DNA of 64,000 nt from Nipponacmea schrenckii (GCA_030562195.1 JAUJPP010000007.1:1984001-2048000); one strand, 5' to 3'; counted from the stretch's first letter, positions 38,401-47,984 are shown. The notes: generated from the letters alone by a model not told the origin. A program made the numbers and translations.

Positions 38401-41400
38401 ATAATAATAATGGTTTATTGCAGTATAAAGGCCATGGCCCAAAGATACAAACATAATACAAACATTTTTACACATATTTACAATTAAAGTAGAGAATTGT
38501 ATACATATATCTAGGCACATTAACAATGACAGTGTGTCTGTCTACTTTTAAATGAGACATTTTCATCATATTTAGTACTATAAAGAACCTTTTTTGAAAT
38601 AGCCTTAATAACATCAACATCTTCAGTTGAACACAATTGCCTAAACTTCATATCAGTAGGATTTGAAACAAAGTATTTTGGGAGAAGTTCGTTTCTTATA
38701 TCACTATAACGAGGGCAAGTTAATACAAAATGAAAAATATCTTCTGACAAATATTTACAATATGAACAGAGAGGAGTATTTACAATTTTTCGTTTAAATA
38801 AAACATATGAAACAGGAAAGAGATTTAGTCTTAATTTTGCGAGGTTCTGTTTTATATGAAACGAGATATTCATTGACAAATAGGATTCTTGACATACATT
38901 AATCTTAAAACTAGAATATATTTGTAAGCTCTCATTGTTCTGCAATTTCGACGACCATTCTTGCAGATTAATATCGGTAAGACGAAGTTTTACGGTGTTA
39001 ATGAAGAGTTTGGTGTTTCCAATACCTTCCTGATACCAAACGAAACCAAACCTATGGAACTTAAAAGCAGCCTCACTTTCGTAGCCCAGGTACCCTGCCA
39101 ACAGAATCGAAATTTAGTAACATTTTAAAGACTTGCTTAGGGTATCATAAGGCATATAATAAGTGTTGTCCAATACTTCACACAGGACGTTATATAGTAT
39201 ATAGCTAGGTCATGACGACCACATTCCCCCAGAGCACCTGTAGTGGAACTGCTTTTGTGGATTCCGAGAACAGATTTGCAAAATTGGGAGTGAACAGTTT
39301 CAATATCAGGCCTGTATTCGTATCCCCAAATAGCACTGTCATACAGAAGGATTTGTTTTATCATAACATCAAAAATCTTAAAGCTTACATGAATTGGAGG
39401 TGACCCGACTTTACGGAGCAAGCCCTGAATAGGGATTAGGGCTTTCCTTGCTTTTATTGACATAGAAGATACAGCTTTACTCCATATTAACCTAGAGGAA
39501 AACATCAACCCTAAATAATTGTAGTATGATACACATTCCAATTTCTGATTATCATAATAAAAATTCTCGTAATGTCTAAGAAAACCACCATTTCTAAATA
39601 CCACTACTTTTGTTTTAGAATGTTTTATAAACCTCTAGTGACGTTATTCCATTGTTTTGCTGGTCATACAATCACTCATATCCTGGGAATTTTAAAAGTC
39701 CAGTGAAATTTCTGCACTAAGTTTAACTCCAGATAGCCTTATCAAATAATATAAAGTTTAGCTCAACGGTCCCCGGTTTAAATGATCTATTTGTAGATAC
39801 GAGTCGCACCCCCTTACCAGAAAACATCACTGGATGTTTTGAAAACAGTAGAGTATACATTTTTGAAAGAAATGGCTTAAACACTTGTTAAGCCTATCAT
39901 ACCTCAGTCAGAATTTTTGTATCCACAATAATCCGCAAATCAGAGTTAGAATTCTATTTGAAGGAATAATGCGATTTTCATGTATTCTTAGTACTTCTGA
40001 ATACTTGATTTGTCGAATCATGGCCTTTAACTCCGGTGGACATTAGCTTTTGCGGGTTGGGTTACGTTTGGTCAATTCATTACACTAGGTATAATGGGCC
40101 TTAGCCAACGCCACAATTTAATTTATCCGAATCACCTGGCGTAAGAAATCATTACCTTTTCTCGCACTGAGCTTTTATATCTGTTATAGGATCTAATGGG
40201 ATAGCTGCATACTCTCCACTGTTATCTTTTCTAAGGTGTCTGAGTCGTAACTGCAACTTATCACTGTGAGCTTCTTACACATTGTACAGTCTCTCTGATT
40301 ATTGAATTAATAGTGCGATATTTGATAATAATTCGTAATGTCTTATATGGATTTATATATGATAAATGGATAAAGAAATAGAATATATAAGCTTTCGCAT
40401 CATCTTTGATGAATTGGGTCTGTTCTGTGATTAGATAATTCTAATGGTCAGAAGATTTCCTTTCAATCTTATTCAGCAGATAATTACATCAAGACCTATT
40501 AAGATGACCTTTTTCGCTATTACATTATTAGGTTCAAAGGCTACACATTCCAGTATTAACCTTTGGTTAAGTTTTTGATGGTTTGATAAATATTGTTAAC
40601 ATCTTTTTCTGAATAAGGTAAACTAAAAGGATGCTTTACTTTATGTGGTGATGCCATTTGCTCATTAAATTAAGCTGGGTTGTTGCCTTAAGGATCTTAA
40701 TTTGATGTCGACAGAGGTAAAGTAAGATTCACCTGTAAGTGATGCACAAAAAAACATAGGACGAAATGTTGATGTCGAGTGTTAAAAAGCAAACGATCTA
40801 AAGACAGGCCTCAAATAGTTTTTCGACTACAGTGCAGAACATTGCAGAAATAAAAACTTATAATGGTCTCTTCCAGTTCGGTTGAATTAAAAAATCGACA
40901 ACTCATCTCCATTAAATTGAAAGATTTGTAGTGAAAGATTTATGACGGAATTTGTTTTTTTTAAAATAATCTAAAGCTCCTCCCACGATGATTTCTTGGG
41001 AGAACATTATTGATTGATTACTGAAAGTTGTATAGTATGCTCAAAGGAATATTCATATCAAGATAAGATTTAATATCCAAAGGAAAGTGTATCTTTCTGT
41101 GGTGGTTTTGAATTCTGGAGTGTGAGATTCAAGGTCAAACAATTGGCTATCGAATATAACTTTCTTAAAAACAAAATGTCCGGCAGACCTTCTGCAAAGA
41201 GCGTGGTTAATCGTCTACATTGATTCCGAGATTGAGTAAGATCATTTCGGTTCATTCCAAAATATGTCTGATTGTGGTTATCTATGACAATCCAGTCCTT
41301 ATCAAACCAAGACATTAATTTGAGAGACTTAACAACTACAGCATAACGACATCCTTCTAGAATCTTGCCATTAAATAAGACCTTTTTTTATATCATTTCA

Positions 41401-44400
41401 AGTGATTGACGTTTTCTTCATAGATAATCTAAACCCACGACTTTCTCGATTTAGCTTTACCATATTGTCTTACTAAAGGTACCCTCACACCGAAATCAAA
41501 AATATTTAAAAGGGCCATCACACCATAGCCTATAATGTAACCTATGTTTTGCATGTAAAACTCAACTGAAATCAAGAGTTTTCTCAATTTGTACTAGGCC
41601 TAGGCGTGCTCAAAATTATCGCATACACATGAGAGACGATACATATGCAAAACGATCTCGACAGGTGAAGCTAATCAAACTGAAATCGTCACCTTTCTAA
41701 GACAATACATAGTCGTTTGAAAAATACTGGTCTTCGACTCGAGCGGCTGATTGCAATTGCTGGAATGTCTCAGTGTAAGTGACCAGCGACGGATCCAGTA
41801 AATCACCTTAAGCCCACCTTAGTTTTATCTAAATGATGTTTCTGAATTTCTGAGCAGTATATCATATATCAGTTTTGTGACTGCACCCCTTTAATTGCCA
41901 AGATTCCGGACTAAATTCCTAATCGTGTTAAAGAAAGAACAGTAAATAGCTAGACTGGACTTAAATAAACATTAATTTAGACAGACTCTGATTAATAAAG
42001 TTATCAGTTGCACCAGTAAATTAAACAAACTAATCATAGATTATGCTTCATAAGTGCTGATTCCCTCACGGGCGATTCCCTTTCTTTATCAAATAACTGG
42101 TTACTTTTATGAAGAAACTTATGCTTACCATTTATTGAACATTTTATATTATAAAGGCATATCCATCAATATGACACAAAAAATTCAACAAATAAAACCT
42201 TATGTTGACCTTTACATATTATATGCAACGATATTATTTCTTTCATCCATCAGTAGAAAGTTGTTCTGTCTGGACATAAGCTTTGATGAACAATTACTGT
42301 TTCAAAATGTTTACTGTTAAAGTCTCATAAACAGAGACCAGACGCTTGTAAAATAATTCTTACAAAATAAAGACAGACTAGACATTTTAGTTCAATAAAA
42401 AAAATATGTTATACATTTGTTTTTGTTCGAAAACATTACCTTTATATATTTCAAACTAAAGTCACCTATAATGTTCTTATCTATCTCGAGTAACAAAGGA
42501 AATTGATCAGAATATGATTTCGAATCGAGCGATTGGATCTTTCTGGGCGTAACTTGATTCAAGAAACGTTTTAAGGCTTGCTATACCGAAGGATATTTCT
42601 TAGTTATAAGAAACACACAGACCTTTCTCATACTAAGTGCAATCGTTACATCTCATGTGCCAACTGTATTAATCTACAGGTCAAAAGAATGATTTCTTTA
42701 CAAATTAGGTGGCTAAAATAGGTAAAGAATAATTTGGGTCCTTTATTTATAAAACATAGTGTAACTCTGTCGATTTGTCATTTAAACTGTTGGTTCTAGA
42801 AATAGGACATACTATTCTACTCACTAATAAGAGGCCTATGATGAATTATTATCAGTTGTATATGCTCTAATGATAATACGATAAACGATTCTATAGTCTT
42901 CTACCTTCCCTTTTAATTAACAACTGTCAGTATACTGCATGTTATCGTGTGATTTATATCTTAATCTTTTCAGTCATATCATTCTCCCCATAACAAATCT
43001 AAATCACTACAGGAATTAAGTCCCCGAAATAGTATTTCAACCGTGTGATTGAACTGAAAATGCATTTTCCGCGCCGCAACTTCAATGAGATGGTTAGATT
43101 CTATCTAAACATTCTAAAGAGTTAGTCTGGCAAAATGAAATCAAACATTACTGTATTTATTATTCATTTATCCTTACCTTTGTTTATTACATTCGCATTA
43201 CACTGACATTTCTGAACAGTAAATCATATATTATGTAGAATCGTTTTTTTTTTAATACTCTATAGCTCTTTAGCTGCTTAGTTTAATGGTTTTGAGACTG
43301 TATCCCTTTAACTGCCAAGATTACTGACTCTATTCCTGATCGTGTAAAAGAAAGAACAGTAAATAGCTAGACAAGACTTGAATAAACATTAATTGAGACC
43401 AAATTTGATTAATAAAGCTATCAGTTCAACCAGTTAATAAAAGAAGCTGGTCGGCGTCGAGAATAACTCCTGGGGATTTCATCAAACAAACGTAGTACTC
43501 AGTGGAATTGTGAATAATGCATGGGCAATTAATTCCTTTTTCAAACTGGTCTCTTGGATTACCATTCATGCAGGATAAGAGTATTAGTTCAAAATGAAGC
43601 TGATGTTTATTATTAGGCCAAGTATAGAGTTATTTTTTTACGCGAAAATTGGTATAAGTTATGATCTGTATATAATTTCATTTTCCTTAGAGCAAATGAT
43701 CAAGATGGAATTCCATGTATAGAACAATCTGCGCATAGAGCAAAACCGGGTGGGAGAATATTGACAGTATATCCGCTTTATGGCCGCTTTTAATTACACC
43801 ATTCTCTATACTCACATGTCGTCTATTGAACGATGGCAGGCTTTAATCTTTCCCTGTATGAACTATGTTTCACACCAGCTTAAAATACCTTATTAGCGTA
43901 CTGAATAATGAGCTGTAGTCTTGTAGGAAATATTGATAATGTCGATAGGCCTACTTCATTCTACTATAATTACAGAATAGCTTTATGTTGCGATTTAAAC
44001 TAAGTAACTTCCTGCTATTTCTATTTAATATTTCCTGTATAGTGGATAATATTTTACTAGTTATGTTCGGGTTACTTAAAACTCTTGAAAGAAACAAGAA
44101 TCGTATTCGAAAATTCTGACAAAAGACGTTTCAACCATGTAAGATACAATACATTGATAAAATCTCACTCTATGCATATAAAACCATACAGAAGGTGTAT
44201 GCACCGATTTGTTTAATAATTTTAGAATCTTTTTCGTGTAAAATGTGATCTGAAACTTGATACGGGATGTTATGGTGAAGAAATATGAGAGAACAGTATA
44301 CAATATCCCATACGGCAGTTGGTGCATCATTAGTTTGGTATACGTGAATTTAAGCCAAGTATGCATACTGTCAACCACTACTATAATGTGATGTAAAGGA

Positions 44401-46017
44401 TAAAACTATGATTCATAGAAGACTTATTACATCATGTATCATACTATGATCTGTCTTGGGACCATGAAAATGTAGCTTACATATTTATTCAGCCGTAATA
44501 AGTGATACATGTATATTTAATAATTCGTTCTGAATTTTAATAATGTCTGGATAGTTTTACCTATGAATTATATATAATCACAGTATATTATTGAATAAAG
44601 ACTTTTCATGTCAAGTATGATTAAACGGTTTCTAGTATAATAATTCTCTACACAACCAAGATGAAAGAAATCTATCTCAGAACCAGCAGTTTAATTATCT
44701 GATCAATTTGATTGACGAAAGAACATGTCTGAAAATCATGTGCATGAATTATCTCTGCATTAGATATATTTTAAGATAAACTTAAAATTGAATTATTAAT
44801 TATATATAGACATGTAAAACTTGACTGAAGGTTTTTTTTTTTATTCATTTCCGCTATATCATTCGTCTCATTGGAGAAAAACAGGATATGGAATGTTTTT
44901 TGTACTCTTAATAAAAAAACGATCAAGCCATAATCTATATAATAACTCATGTTCCTACTATGTACGATGTTTTAGACGTTATTTTAACCATTGCTTTCAT
45001 AAGTCGAAATCATTGCATTGCTCACCTCGAAAAAAAAAACCGCTGAATCTTTTTCTATATTATGCTTTAAAGTTATCGACCAGGTAATGATGTCACTTTT
45101 GACATTCGGGTTGAAAGCTATACACAAGACTACAACATGTTCTGAATACATTTAATATGATTTATATTCTCCATGTCTAATTTGTTGTTTAAAATTAATA
45201 TATGTTTTATATTATTTTGTACATTGCAGGTAAACTGGTACCATTTCTAGAAAGCACAGCATCTAAAGCTTCTGTTATATCTATGTTGGTAATAGGTATA
45301 GAGAGATTTCAAGCTATATGTTTTCCTTTAAAACTGAGAAACAATAAACTATTTACTAAAACTACCAAATTACTAACAATACTTGGTTTATGGTTGTTTT
45401 CTATGTTTTGTAGCATACCATTCTTACTTATTGCGGTTTATCGTGGTTCTCGATACCTAGACGGAACTCCTATTACTGTATGTCGTATGAATATGGAAGA
45501 ACCATGGAAGAAATACTATCTTGTGGCAACTTTCCTGATGTTTTTTGTTATTCCGTTTCTGGTATTAATGGTACTATATTTAATTGTTGGTAGGACAATT
45601 GCGATGGAACAACATATTTTTGAAGATAAATCTAGTGCAAGAAATCATAATTCTACCAGAGTAAACACTAGACGACAGGTCGCCTTAATGGTTTCTATTG
45701 TAACAATATTGTTTTTTATCTGTTATCTGCCTTATAGAGTGTTCGGGTTGTGGGTTATGTATACTTCGTCATCTTCATTACGAAAATTAGGATTTGAGAA
45801 TTATTGGATCATAACATGTTTTGCTCGTATAATGTTATATCTAAATAGTTGTATTAACCCCATTATTTATAATATGGTTTCCACCAAGTTTCGCCGCGCT
45901 TTCAACAGCTATTTATTTCGAAAACGACCCAGTTATTATTATTCTGAAGCTGGGACATTAAATTACAACCCATCTGCTAGCACTATTATGCTTAAAAAAC
46001 GGTCATCTTACCACTAA
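11405..46017 (+). CDS. ETHR-like class A neuropeptide receptor (GPCR)
   Basis: Complete two-exon gene: 11405-11690 and 45230-46015 plus stop (TAA 46015-46017), 357 residues. The junction is phase 1 inside Cys96, with donor GTAAGT and acceptor TTGCAG. The ATG at 11405 is chosen over upstream frame because A at -3 and the N-glycosylation-rich start (NNSNIT) fit an extracellular N-terminus. Visible hallmarks: GN at 39-40 (TM1), KDMRNSTNTFLVNLSVAD with Asp68 (TM2), Cys96 and Cys180 (extracellular disulphide), ERF at 120-122 in place of DRY, CYLPYR (TM6) and NPIIY at 305-309 (TM7). CKLVPFLE, PITVC and RIMLYLNSCINPIIYN followed by STKFRRAF closely resemble insect ecdysis-triggering-hormone receptors, with TRH receptors next. 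The inferred role is a plasma-membrane G-protein-coupled peptide receptor. The ligand in this animal cannot be read from sequence. Confidence 0.93.
14229..14337. repeat. Short foldback (MITE-like) repeat
   Basis: About 26 bp at the left edge (containing GGTCTCATTAGC) are repeated in inverted orientation at the right edge (GCTAATGAGACC), with a loop of roughly 55 bp. Flanking ATATTT occurs on both sides, compatible with a target duplication. Confidence 0.65.
14358..14796. mobile_element. TTAA-flanked MITE (TIR AGGGATAATAGCCGT)
   Basis: The left end reads TTAA followed by AGGGATAATAGCCGT; the right end is its exact complement followed by TTAA. Total length is about 0.43 kb with no coding capacity. 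TTAA target choice points to a piggyBac- or Kolobok-type transposase acting in trans. Confidence 0.8.
14937..15697. mobile_element. Element with G-rich subterminal repeats, copy 2
   Basis: The left edge (14938-14972: TTCCCATATAGCCCCTTCAC, then a C run) is the inverted counterpart of the right edge (GGGGCGAAGTGGGAA, 15663-15693), giving terminal inverted repeats. The interior (15045-15315) matches the repeat at 9345-9560 and includes a box-B-like core (GATTCGAATTC). An array of about fifteen degenerate GGGGCGAAATG units occupies 15446-15690. The right edge abuts a LINE fragment that stops abruptly at the junction, so this element probably inserted into or recombined with it. Confidence 0.65.
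15698..16508 (-). mobile_element. L2/CR1-like LINE fragment (reverse transcriptase)
   Basis: Minus-strand reverse transcriptase remnant of a non-LTR retrotransposon. At 16502-16317 it reads LMLLDLSAAFDTVHHKTLL with FGIKG and YLENRKQS. At 16260-16205 it holds HLYADDTQLFIA, with the catalytic YADD at 16231-16220. At 15805-15700 it has AARVLTGARKFDYITPVLYD followed by LHWLPVQFRVKYN, the usual C-terminal block. Several frameshifts separate the blocks, so it is dead. It is 5' truncated at about 16508, and its 3' end is cut by the G-rich element. Confidence 0.85.
17221..17305. repeat. 85-bp inverted repeat
   Basis: CGTGCGTTTACAAAATAATC at 17221 is matched in inverted orientation by GATTATTTTGGATGCACACG ending at 17305, with about 40 bp between the arms. 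It may be the core of a MITE; the surroundings (16560-17330) contain no other interpretable feature. Confidence 0.55.
18905..19890. repeat. Minisatellite, 83-bp unit, about 11-12 copies
   Basis: Regular 83-bp spacing of AGTCTGATCCGAACCTTCAT (19091, 19174, 19257 and onward). Central copies are near-identical, while the last two to three (after 19700) are diverged and have deletions. Units contain TATCTGTGTCTGTGATGGAG. Open frames through it are repetitive and not credible genes. Confidence 0.92.
19952..20435 (-). pseudogene. Unidentified hydrophobic ORF pair, minus strand
   Basis: Two adjacent frames, 20435-20250 and 20233-19952. The first ends with DLKSIICVTGQLHLFF. The second contains RDLLTILCCLYIMVVPAE and NGFNDFKMRIIFCI. 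An AG at the 5' edge of the second (TTTTCGTGCTTCCAG on the minus strand) would serve as an acceptor. Both have membrane-like stretches. I do not recognise a family. The weak resemblance to the ORF at 21186-21500 (shared ICVTG and FDFKM-like positions) is the only reason to list it. It could be chance. Confidence 0.2.
21186..21500 (-). pseudogene. Unidentified hydrophobic ORF, minus strand
   Basis: 104-codon frame with SSINICVTGLFLFSIQVYRL and RVFDFKMLFFIQIK. It shares ICVTG and an F-DFKM motif, in the same order, with the minus-strand ORFs 0.8-1.5 kb downstream. No family was recognised and no clear start or splice partners found. It is possibly a decayed copy of a small membrane-protein gene family, or chance. 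Confidence 0.2.
21645..22515. repeat. Array of ~160-bp dispersed repeat family, copy A
   Basis: Five to six diverged units recur every 155-165 bp, each with AAATTTCATTCAAAT, a GTTCACAAG block and AAGGGCAATAACTCAAAAAC. It opens with CAGTTGCCTAGCAAGATA, also found at 33597. It is the same family as the arrays at 33.6 kb (same strand) and 52.7 kb (opposite strand). Confidence 0.85.
22735..22885 (+). repeat. Left arm of a 2.2-kb inverted-repeat structure
   Basis: About 150 bp, from TTTGTATTTATGGATTCCGT to ATTCGATCTTGATC, recur in inverted orientation at 24797-24955 with modest divergence. The arms are separated by 1.9 kb. Confidence 0.85.
23769..24019 (+). CDS. Unassigned ORF with splice-like edges
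   Basis: An open frame runs from an acceptor-like CAAATTACAG (ending 23768) to a stop at 24017-24019. It starts GIANPDNGFCLLDLTFYSRG and later has YYLRPDFTRHLKNGTDWYIY. A good donor-like GTAAGT occurs at 23834, so a 65-bp internal exon is also possible. It lies in the spacer of the inverted repeat in the GPCR intron. No family was recognised; it may be part of a mobile element or chance. Confidence 0.22.
24118..24262. repeat. Short degenerate tandem repeat, about 33-bp period
   Basis: Four to five imperfect copies of CAGGAACATCATTACAGGTA-like sequence followed by AAAACA. Confidence 0.5.
24797..24955 (-). repeat. Right arm of the 2.2-kb inverted-repeat structure
   Basis: Inverted copy of 22735-22885, for example TTTTGATAACTTGATTGACG on the minus strand. 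The 65-codon minus-strand open frame here (24839-25036) lies largely within the arm and is not a credible gene. Confidence 0.85.
26600..27325 (+). mobile_element. Penelope-like element fragment (RT end plus GIY-YIG endonuclease)
   Basis: Decayed C-terminal part of a Penelope-like retroelement, read across three frames. It contains VDDAFMMLN (degenerate YVDD of the reverse transcriptase), TLPFLDI, TTIYRKPTQT, RVAQHKTKTNTKDESSAVA and REIREALEIFKRLPELNRDQ, ending GLYLQLIWKDRSLF and stop at 27088. The order LPFLD, YRKPT, endonuclease with Glu in REIREALEI, then LNRDQG is characteristic of GIY-YIG-bearing Penelope elements. The 3' tail includes ACTGATGACGATAGTGTTTT. There is no intact frame, so it is inactive. 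Confidence 0.8.
30128..30929. mobile_element. 802-bp TIR element inserted in the piggyBac transposase
   Basis: Begins CAGGGATCCCAG and ends with the exact complement CTGGGATCCCTG. It is flanked directly by a perfect 6-bp repeat TCTACC (30122-30127 and 30930-30935). The interior is AT-rich with no transposase. Removing one flank and the insert rejoins an open transposase frame (ALYRIHAK), which confirms the insertion. The CAGGG start is hAT-like, but hAT duplicates 8 bp, so the superfamily is uncertain. Confidence 0.75.
30930..31390 (+). pseudogene. piggyBac-type transposase C-terminal fragment
   Basis: Read from the inner edge: YRIHAKTRKWPVKMIMHFID, then MALVNSWLEYRD, then a cysteine-rich tail with RFDNVGHLPV, RCKNKHCSGRSRIMCIKCKI and CLCLTKDKNCFRSFH, stop TAA at 31388. 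This matches the PGBD-type terminal zinc-binding domain (C-x4-C pairs ending C-F-x2-F-H). The frame is open but lacks the catalytic Asp triad. Upstream coding is split off by the nested element at 30128-30929. Confidence 0.85.
33590..34135. repeat. ~160-bp dispersed repeat family, copy B
   Basis: About three units with AAATTTCATTCAAATCAGAT, ATGTTCACAAGCTAATTTTG and CAAGGGCATTAACTCACAAA. It starts with the same GGTTGCCTAGCAAGATA as copy A and ends in GGACCGACGGACC followed by GGCGTATAAAAAGCGGTCAT. This copy shows both family boundaries. The 103-codon frame at 33897-34208 runs through the repeat and is not a gene. Confidence 0.85.
35955..37708 (+). mobile_element. I/Ingi-like LINE 3' end with RNase H, rearranged
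   Basis: 5'-truncated non-LTR retrotransposon. It contains RT C-terminal KQNVCMHFCKRRDLHLDP and FKFICLTFDSKLYFRPHIK, the block QLYVEANKT with YDRPDRLSLQYAIKIASLPY, an RNase H region (GSKDDDKVAAATLTPSEVLS, AELVAILQALEFF, SDSLSALQAINNI-like, GNAQADVVAQAALSLPVS) and a tail with RCRSRLGHTHPTNCYLLKRE. The 3' untranslated part contains GGTGCTGATGCACCTTAATA and ends in a CATTT repeat at 37688-37708. Multiple frameshifts are present. An internal 127-bp segment is duplicated. Confidence 0.85.
36564..36690 (+). repeat. Internal duplication of the RNase H LINE, left copy
   Basis: Repeated at 37298-37424 with few changes. This copy has the start of RNase H as VGSKDDD (the catalytic Asp replaced by Val), while the right copy reads DGSKDDD. 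The two diverge after GATAAGGTA. Confidence 0.85.
38376..39630 (-). mobile_element. 5'-truncated LINE with target-site duplication
   Basis: Minus-strand non-LTR RT C-terminal region. 39604-39137 reads VVFRNGGFLRHYENFYYDNQ, YNYLGLMFSSRLIWSKA, QILLYDSAIWGYEYRPDIE and GALGECGRHDLAIYYITSCV. 39101-38520 ends with NTPLCSYCKYLSEDIFHFVL and CPRYSDIRNELLPKYF. The 3' untranslated part runs to an ATT microsatellite (38383-38411). An 11-bp ATGTTTTATAA flanks both ends (38376-38386, 39620-39630), the expected target-site duplication. It needs one frame change near 39120 and is probably inactive because of truncation. Confidence 0.88.
41830..42035 (+). repeat. Diverged direct repeat, left copy
   Basis: About 160-200 bp recur at 43215-43440, with best agreement over AAAGAAAGAACAGTAAATAG and GATTAATAAAG-TATCAGTT. 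Probably two copies of a dispersed element or an old duplication; no coding content. Confidence 0.75.
43215..43440 (+). repeat. Diverged direct repeat, right copy
   Basis: Counterpart of 41830-42035, about 1.4 kb downstream in the same orientation. Confidence 0.75.
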
Positions 46018-46082
46018 ATGCTGCATATTATTAATGAAACTTCGTTATATTATCAATGTAATCTATGTGCTTTCTTTTTCTA

Positions 46083-46088
46083 AATAAA
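46083..46088 (+). terminator. Candidate polyadenylation signal of the GPCR gene
   Basis: AATAAA 66 bp after the receptor stop codon, in a short AT-rich 3' region. Position only. Confidence 0.5.
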
Positions 46089-47423
46089 TTATTTGTTGGT
46101 ATGTGGAGTTTTTATGTATTTATTATGTATAGATTAGTGGTCGAAAGAAAGTCAAACTATAACCGTTGAACGAGTACTGCGGTCATTATTAGACACATTG
46201 ACAAACTTTCGACCAATTAACCAATTTAAAATACAGATTAACACAAAAAAAAAAAAAACAGCTCACTGTAAATTCACTTGAGTTTTGTTTACGAACAAAC
46301 GCGTAATCAAAATTTTTGCGACTTTCACTATTATATCGTACATTGCTGCAAGTGCATATTTGGAAAAAAGGGGTGTCTAATTCTTGTTAACTAAAACGGA
46401 TTGTGGAAACTTTGATATACAATGGCTTTCTGAAAATGATACTCATTTAATTCAAACATATTTAAAGTTTTAATTGGACAAAATATCTTACGTGCGATTT
46501 TGAAGTCCTGGATTAAGTTCTCTGTATAAAGTATGAGTGTATTTAATTCCATTTAGGAGACTAATCTTATTGACAATAAGTCAAGAGCCCAATATTTGGA
46601 GTCCACCATTGATCTCAATATTGGACTCATGGCCTTTTGCCATGAGCCTTCCAATATGTTGGAGATTGGTCCACGAAGATCAAAAGTGGCGTCACATCTG
46701 TATTTTAAATACATGTAGTGTTATTACACAAATACCTTTAGCATTAGGTATAATATTGACTTGTGTGTCTCGCAGCCTCCAAAAAAAGTTTTCTGGGTAA
46801 TGGTAACAAGTAATAATGGGCCTCTCAAGGAGGGTAGTATCATGTGTTCTAGAAAGTGTGAAAATACTCTGCAAAAACAATACTTGTTTCTCACGAGGAA
46901 TTTGCTAAACTCTCAAAACTGGGTTTGAAATGCAAGGAACCTCAGATATTTCGCTATTTTGACAGTCTTATTGGCTTGTGTTGAAACAGGAAAACTATGC
47001 CCTTTTTGTAGAGATTTTTTTATTCGGATCCCCCAAACCCAGGTATATTCAGAAAGGTGAATATTTTGTGGTTCTGTCACACCATAATCCCCTACAGGTT
47101 AACAAGGTACTAACAAAACAAAGTTAATGGCGATCCAACACTTAATTTGAAGGTTATACGGAAATTATATAGTAAAAAGGGCCAACTTACATTCCCGTCG
47201 ACTATAGTTAGGTTACTTGCTGTCAAAAGAGGTAATTATGAGAGGCTGAAGGAGCAGATGTATCGGGCTACAGGTTTGGTGGACTGGAATATAGGATGAT
47301 AAAACCGTATCTTCTAGCTGTGAGAAACTTCACTCAGAACTGATTTAGTTGTGAGATTATAAGACGCTATTTCTTGGTAAAAGGAGATAATGGGGGTTTT
47401 CGGACTACTTGAGGGACGCGTTT

Positions 47424-47475
47424 GGTCGAATCATAGAGAAATAATAGAATCTATTATATCTCTATGGGTCGAATC
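47424..47475. repeat. Palindrome with 9-bp flanking direct repeats
   Basis: ATAGAGAAATAATAG pairs with CTATTATATCTCTAT around a tiny loop (47433-47465). GGTCGAATC occurs immediately left (47424-47432) and right (47467-47475). Confidence 0.7.
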
Positions 47476-47984
47476 GTCTTGATGAAACTCGTAGGTTATT
47501 GAAAAGACAGTTTTTATTATTCCTCTCTGGCGAAAAGACTTAAAGGGGCATAACTCTAAATCATAACAACAAGAATGGCGTCATTGGAAACAACCTGCTA
47601 AGGAAAAGGAAAATTCATTCGTTTGTTAAGAAAAAATTTTCTTTTTAAACAGCCTAGAAGGTATGTATAAAAAGATGATAATCCAAAAATGACCTCGCGA
47701 TCAGGTCCACGATTTCTTAAAAGATCTGATATTCATAAGCAAGGTCTACTTGCTTCACACATAATATAAACATTAAAATGAATTTGCAAATTCGATAGAA
47801 ACAGTAATTGTGAATTGCTAAACAAGCTCATTCGTGTTTCATTTTTTTTTATAATTTCAATTCAATAGAAAAATAATATTGATGACATTTTCACTAACAA
47901 CAGAGTTTTGCATTAATGTAATGCATGACAAGATAATGGAGAGTCAGTTGTTACAGATTTTTTCAGAGATCTAAATAAAGGAAG

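Larger units (their letters stand above)
11691..45229 (+). other. 33.5-kb GPCR intron packed with transposable elements
   Basis: Single intron separating TM1-2 from TM3-7 of the receptor. Individual repeats are listed separately. Stretches with nothing recognisable are about 11700-14220, 17350-18650, 24970-26590, 27340-28590, 33080-33580, 34140-35940, 37710-38370 and 39640-41820; these are AT-rich with only short chance open frames. A pure T run of about 22 lies near 34282-34304. Confidence 0.8.
46018..47984. other. Intergenic region GPCR to ENO4
   Basis: About 2 kb without a recognisable gene. It holds a poly-A run near 46248-46258, a 33-bp palindrome flanked by 9-bp direct repeats (47424-47475), and a TTAAAGGGGCATAA segment near 47540 resembling the end of the TTAA MITE in ENO4. 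The ENO4 promoter must lie at the right end; no specific motif can be claimed. Confidence 0.6.

Noticed and set aside
38335..38526. Tyr-rich minus-strand ORF
   Set aside because: Derived from the ATT tail of the adjacent LINE.
44821..45087. 88-codon ORF upstream of GPCR exon 2
   Set aside because: Low-complexity AT-rich frame without start context or motif; the receptor joins directly from 11690 to 45230.
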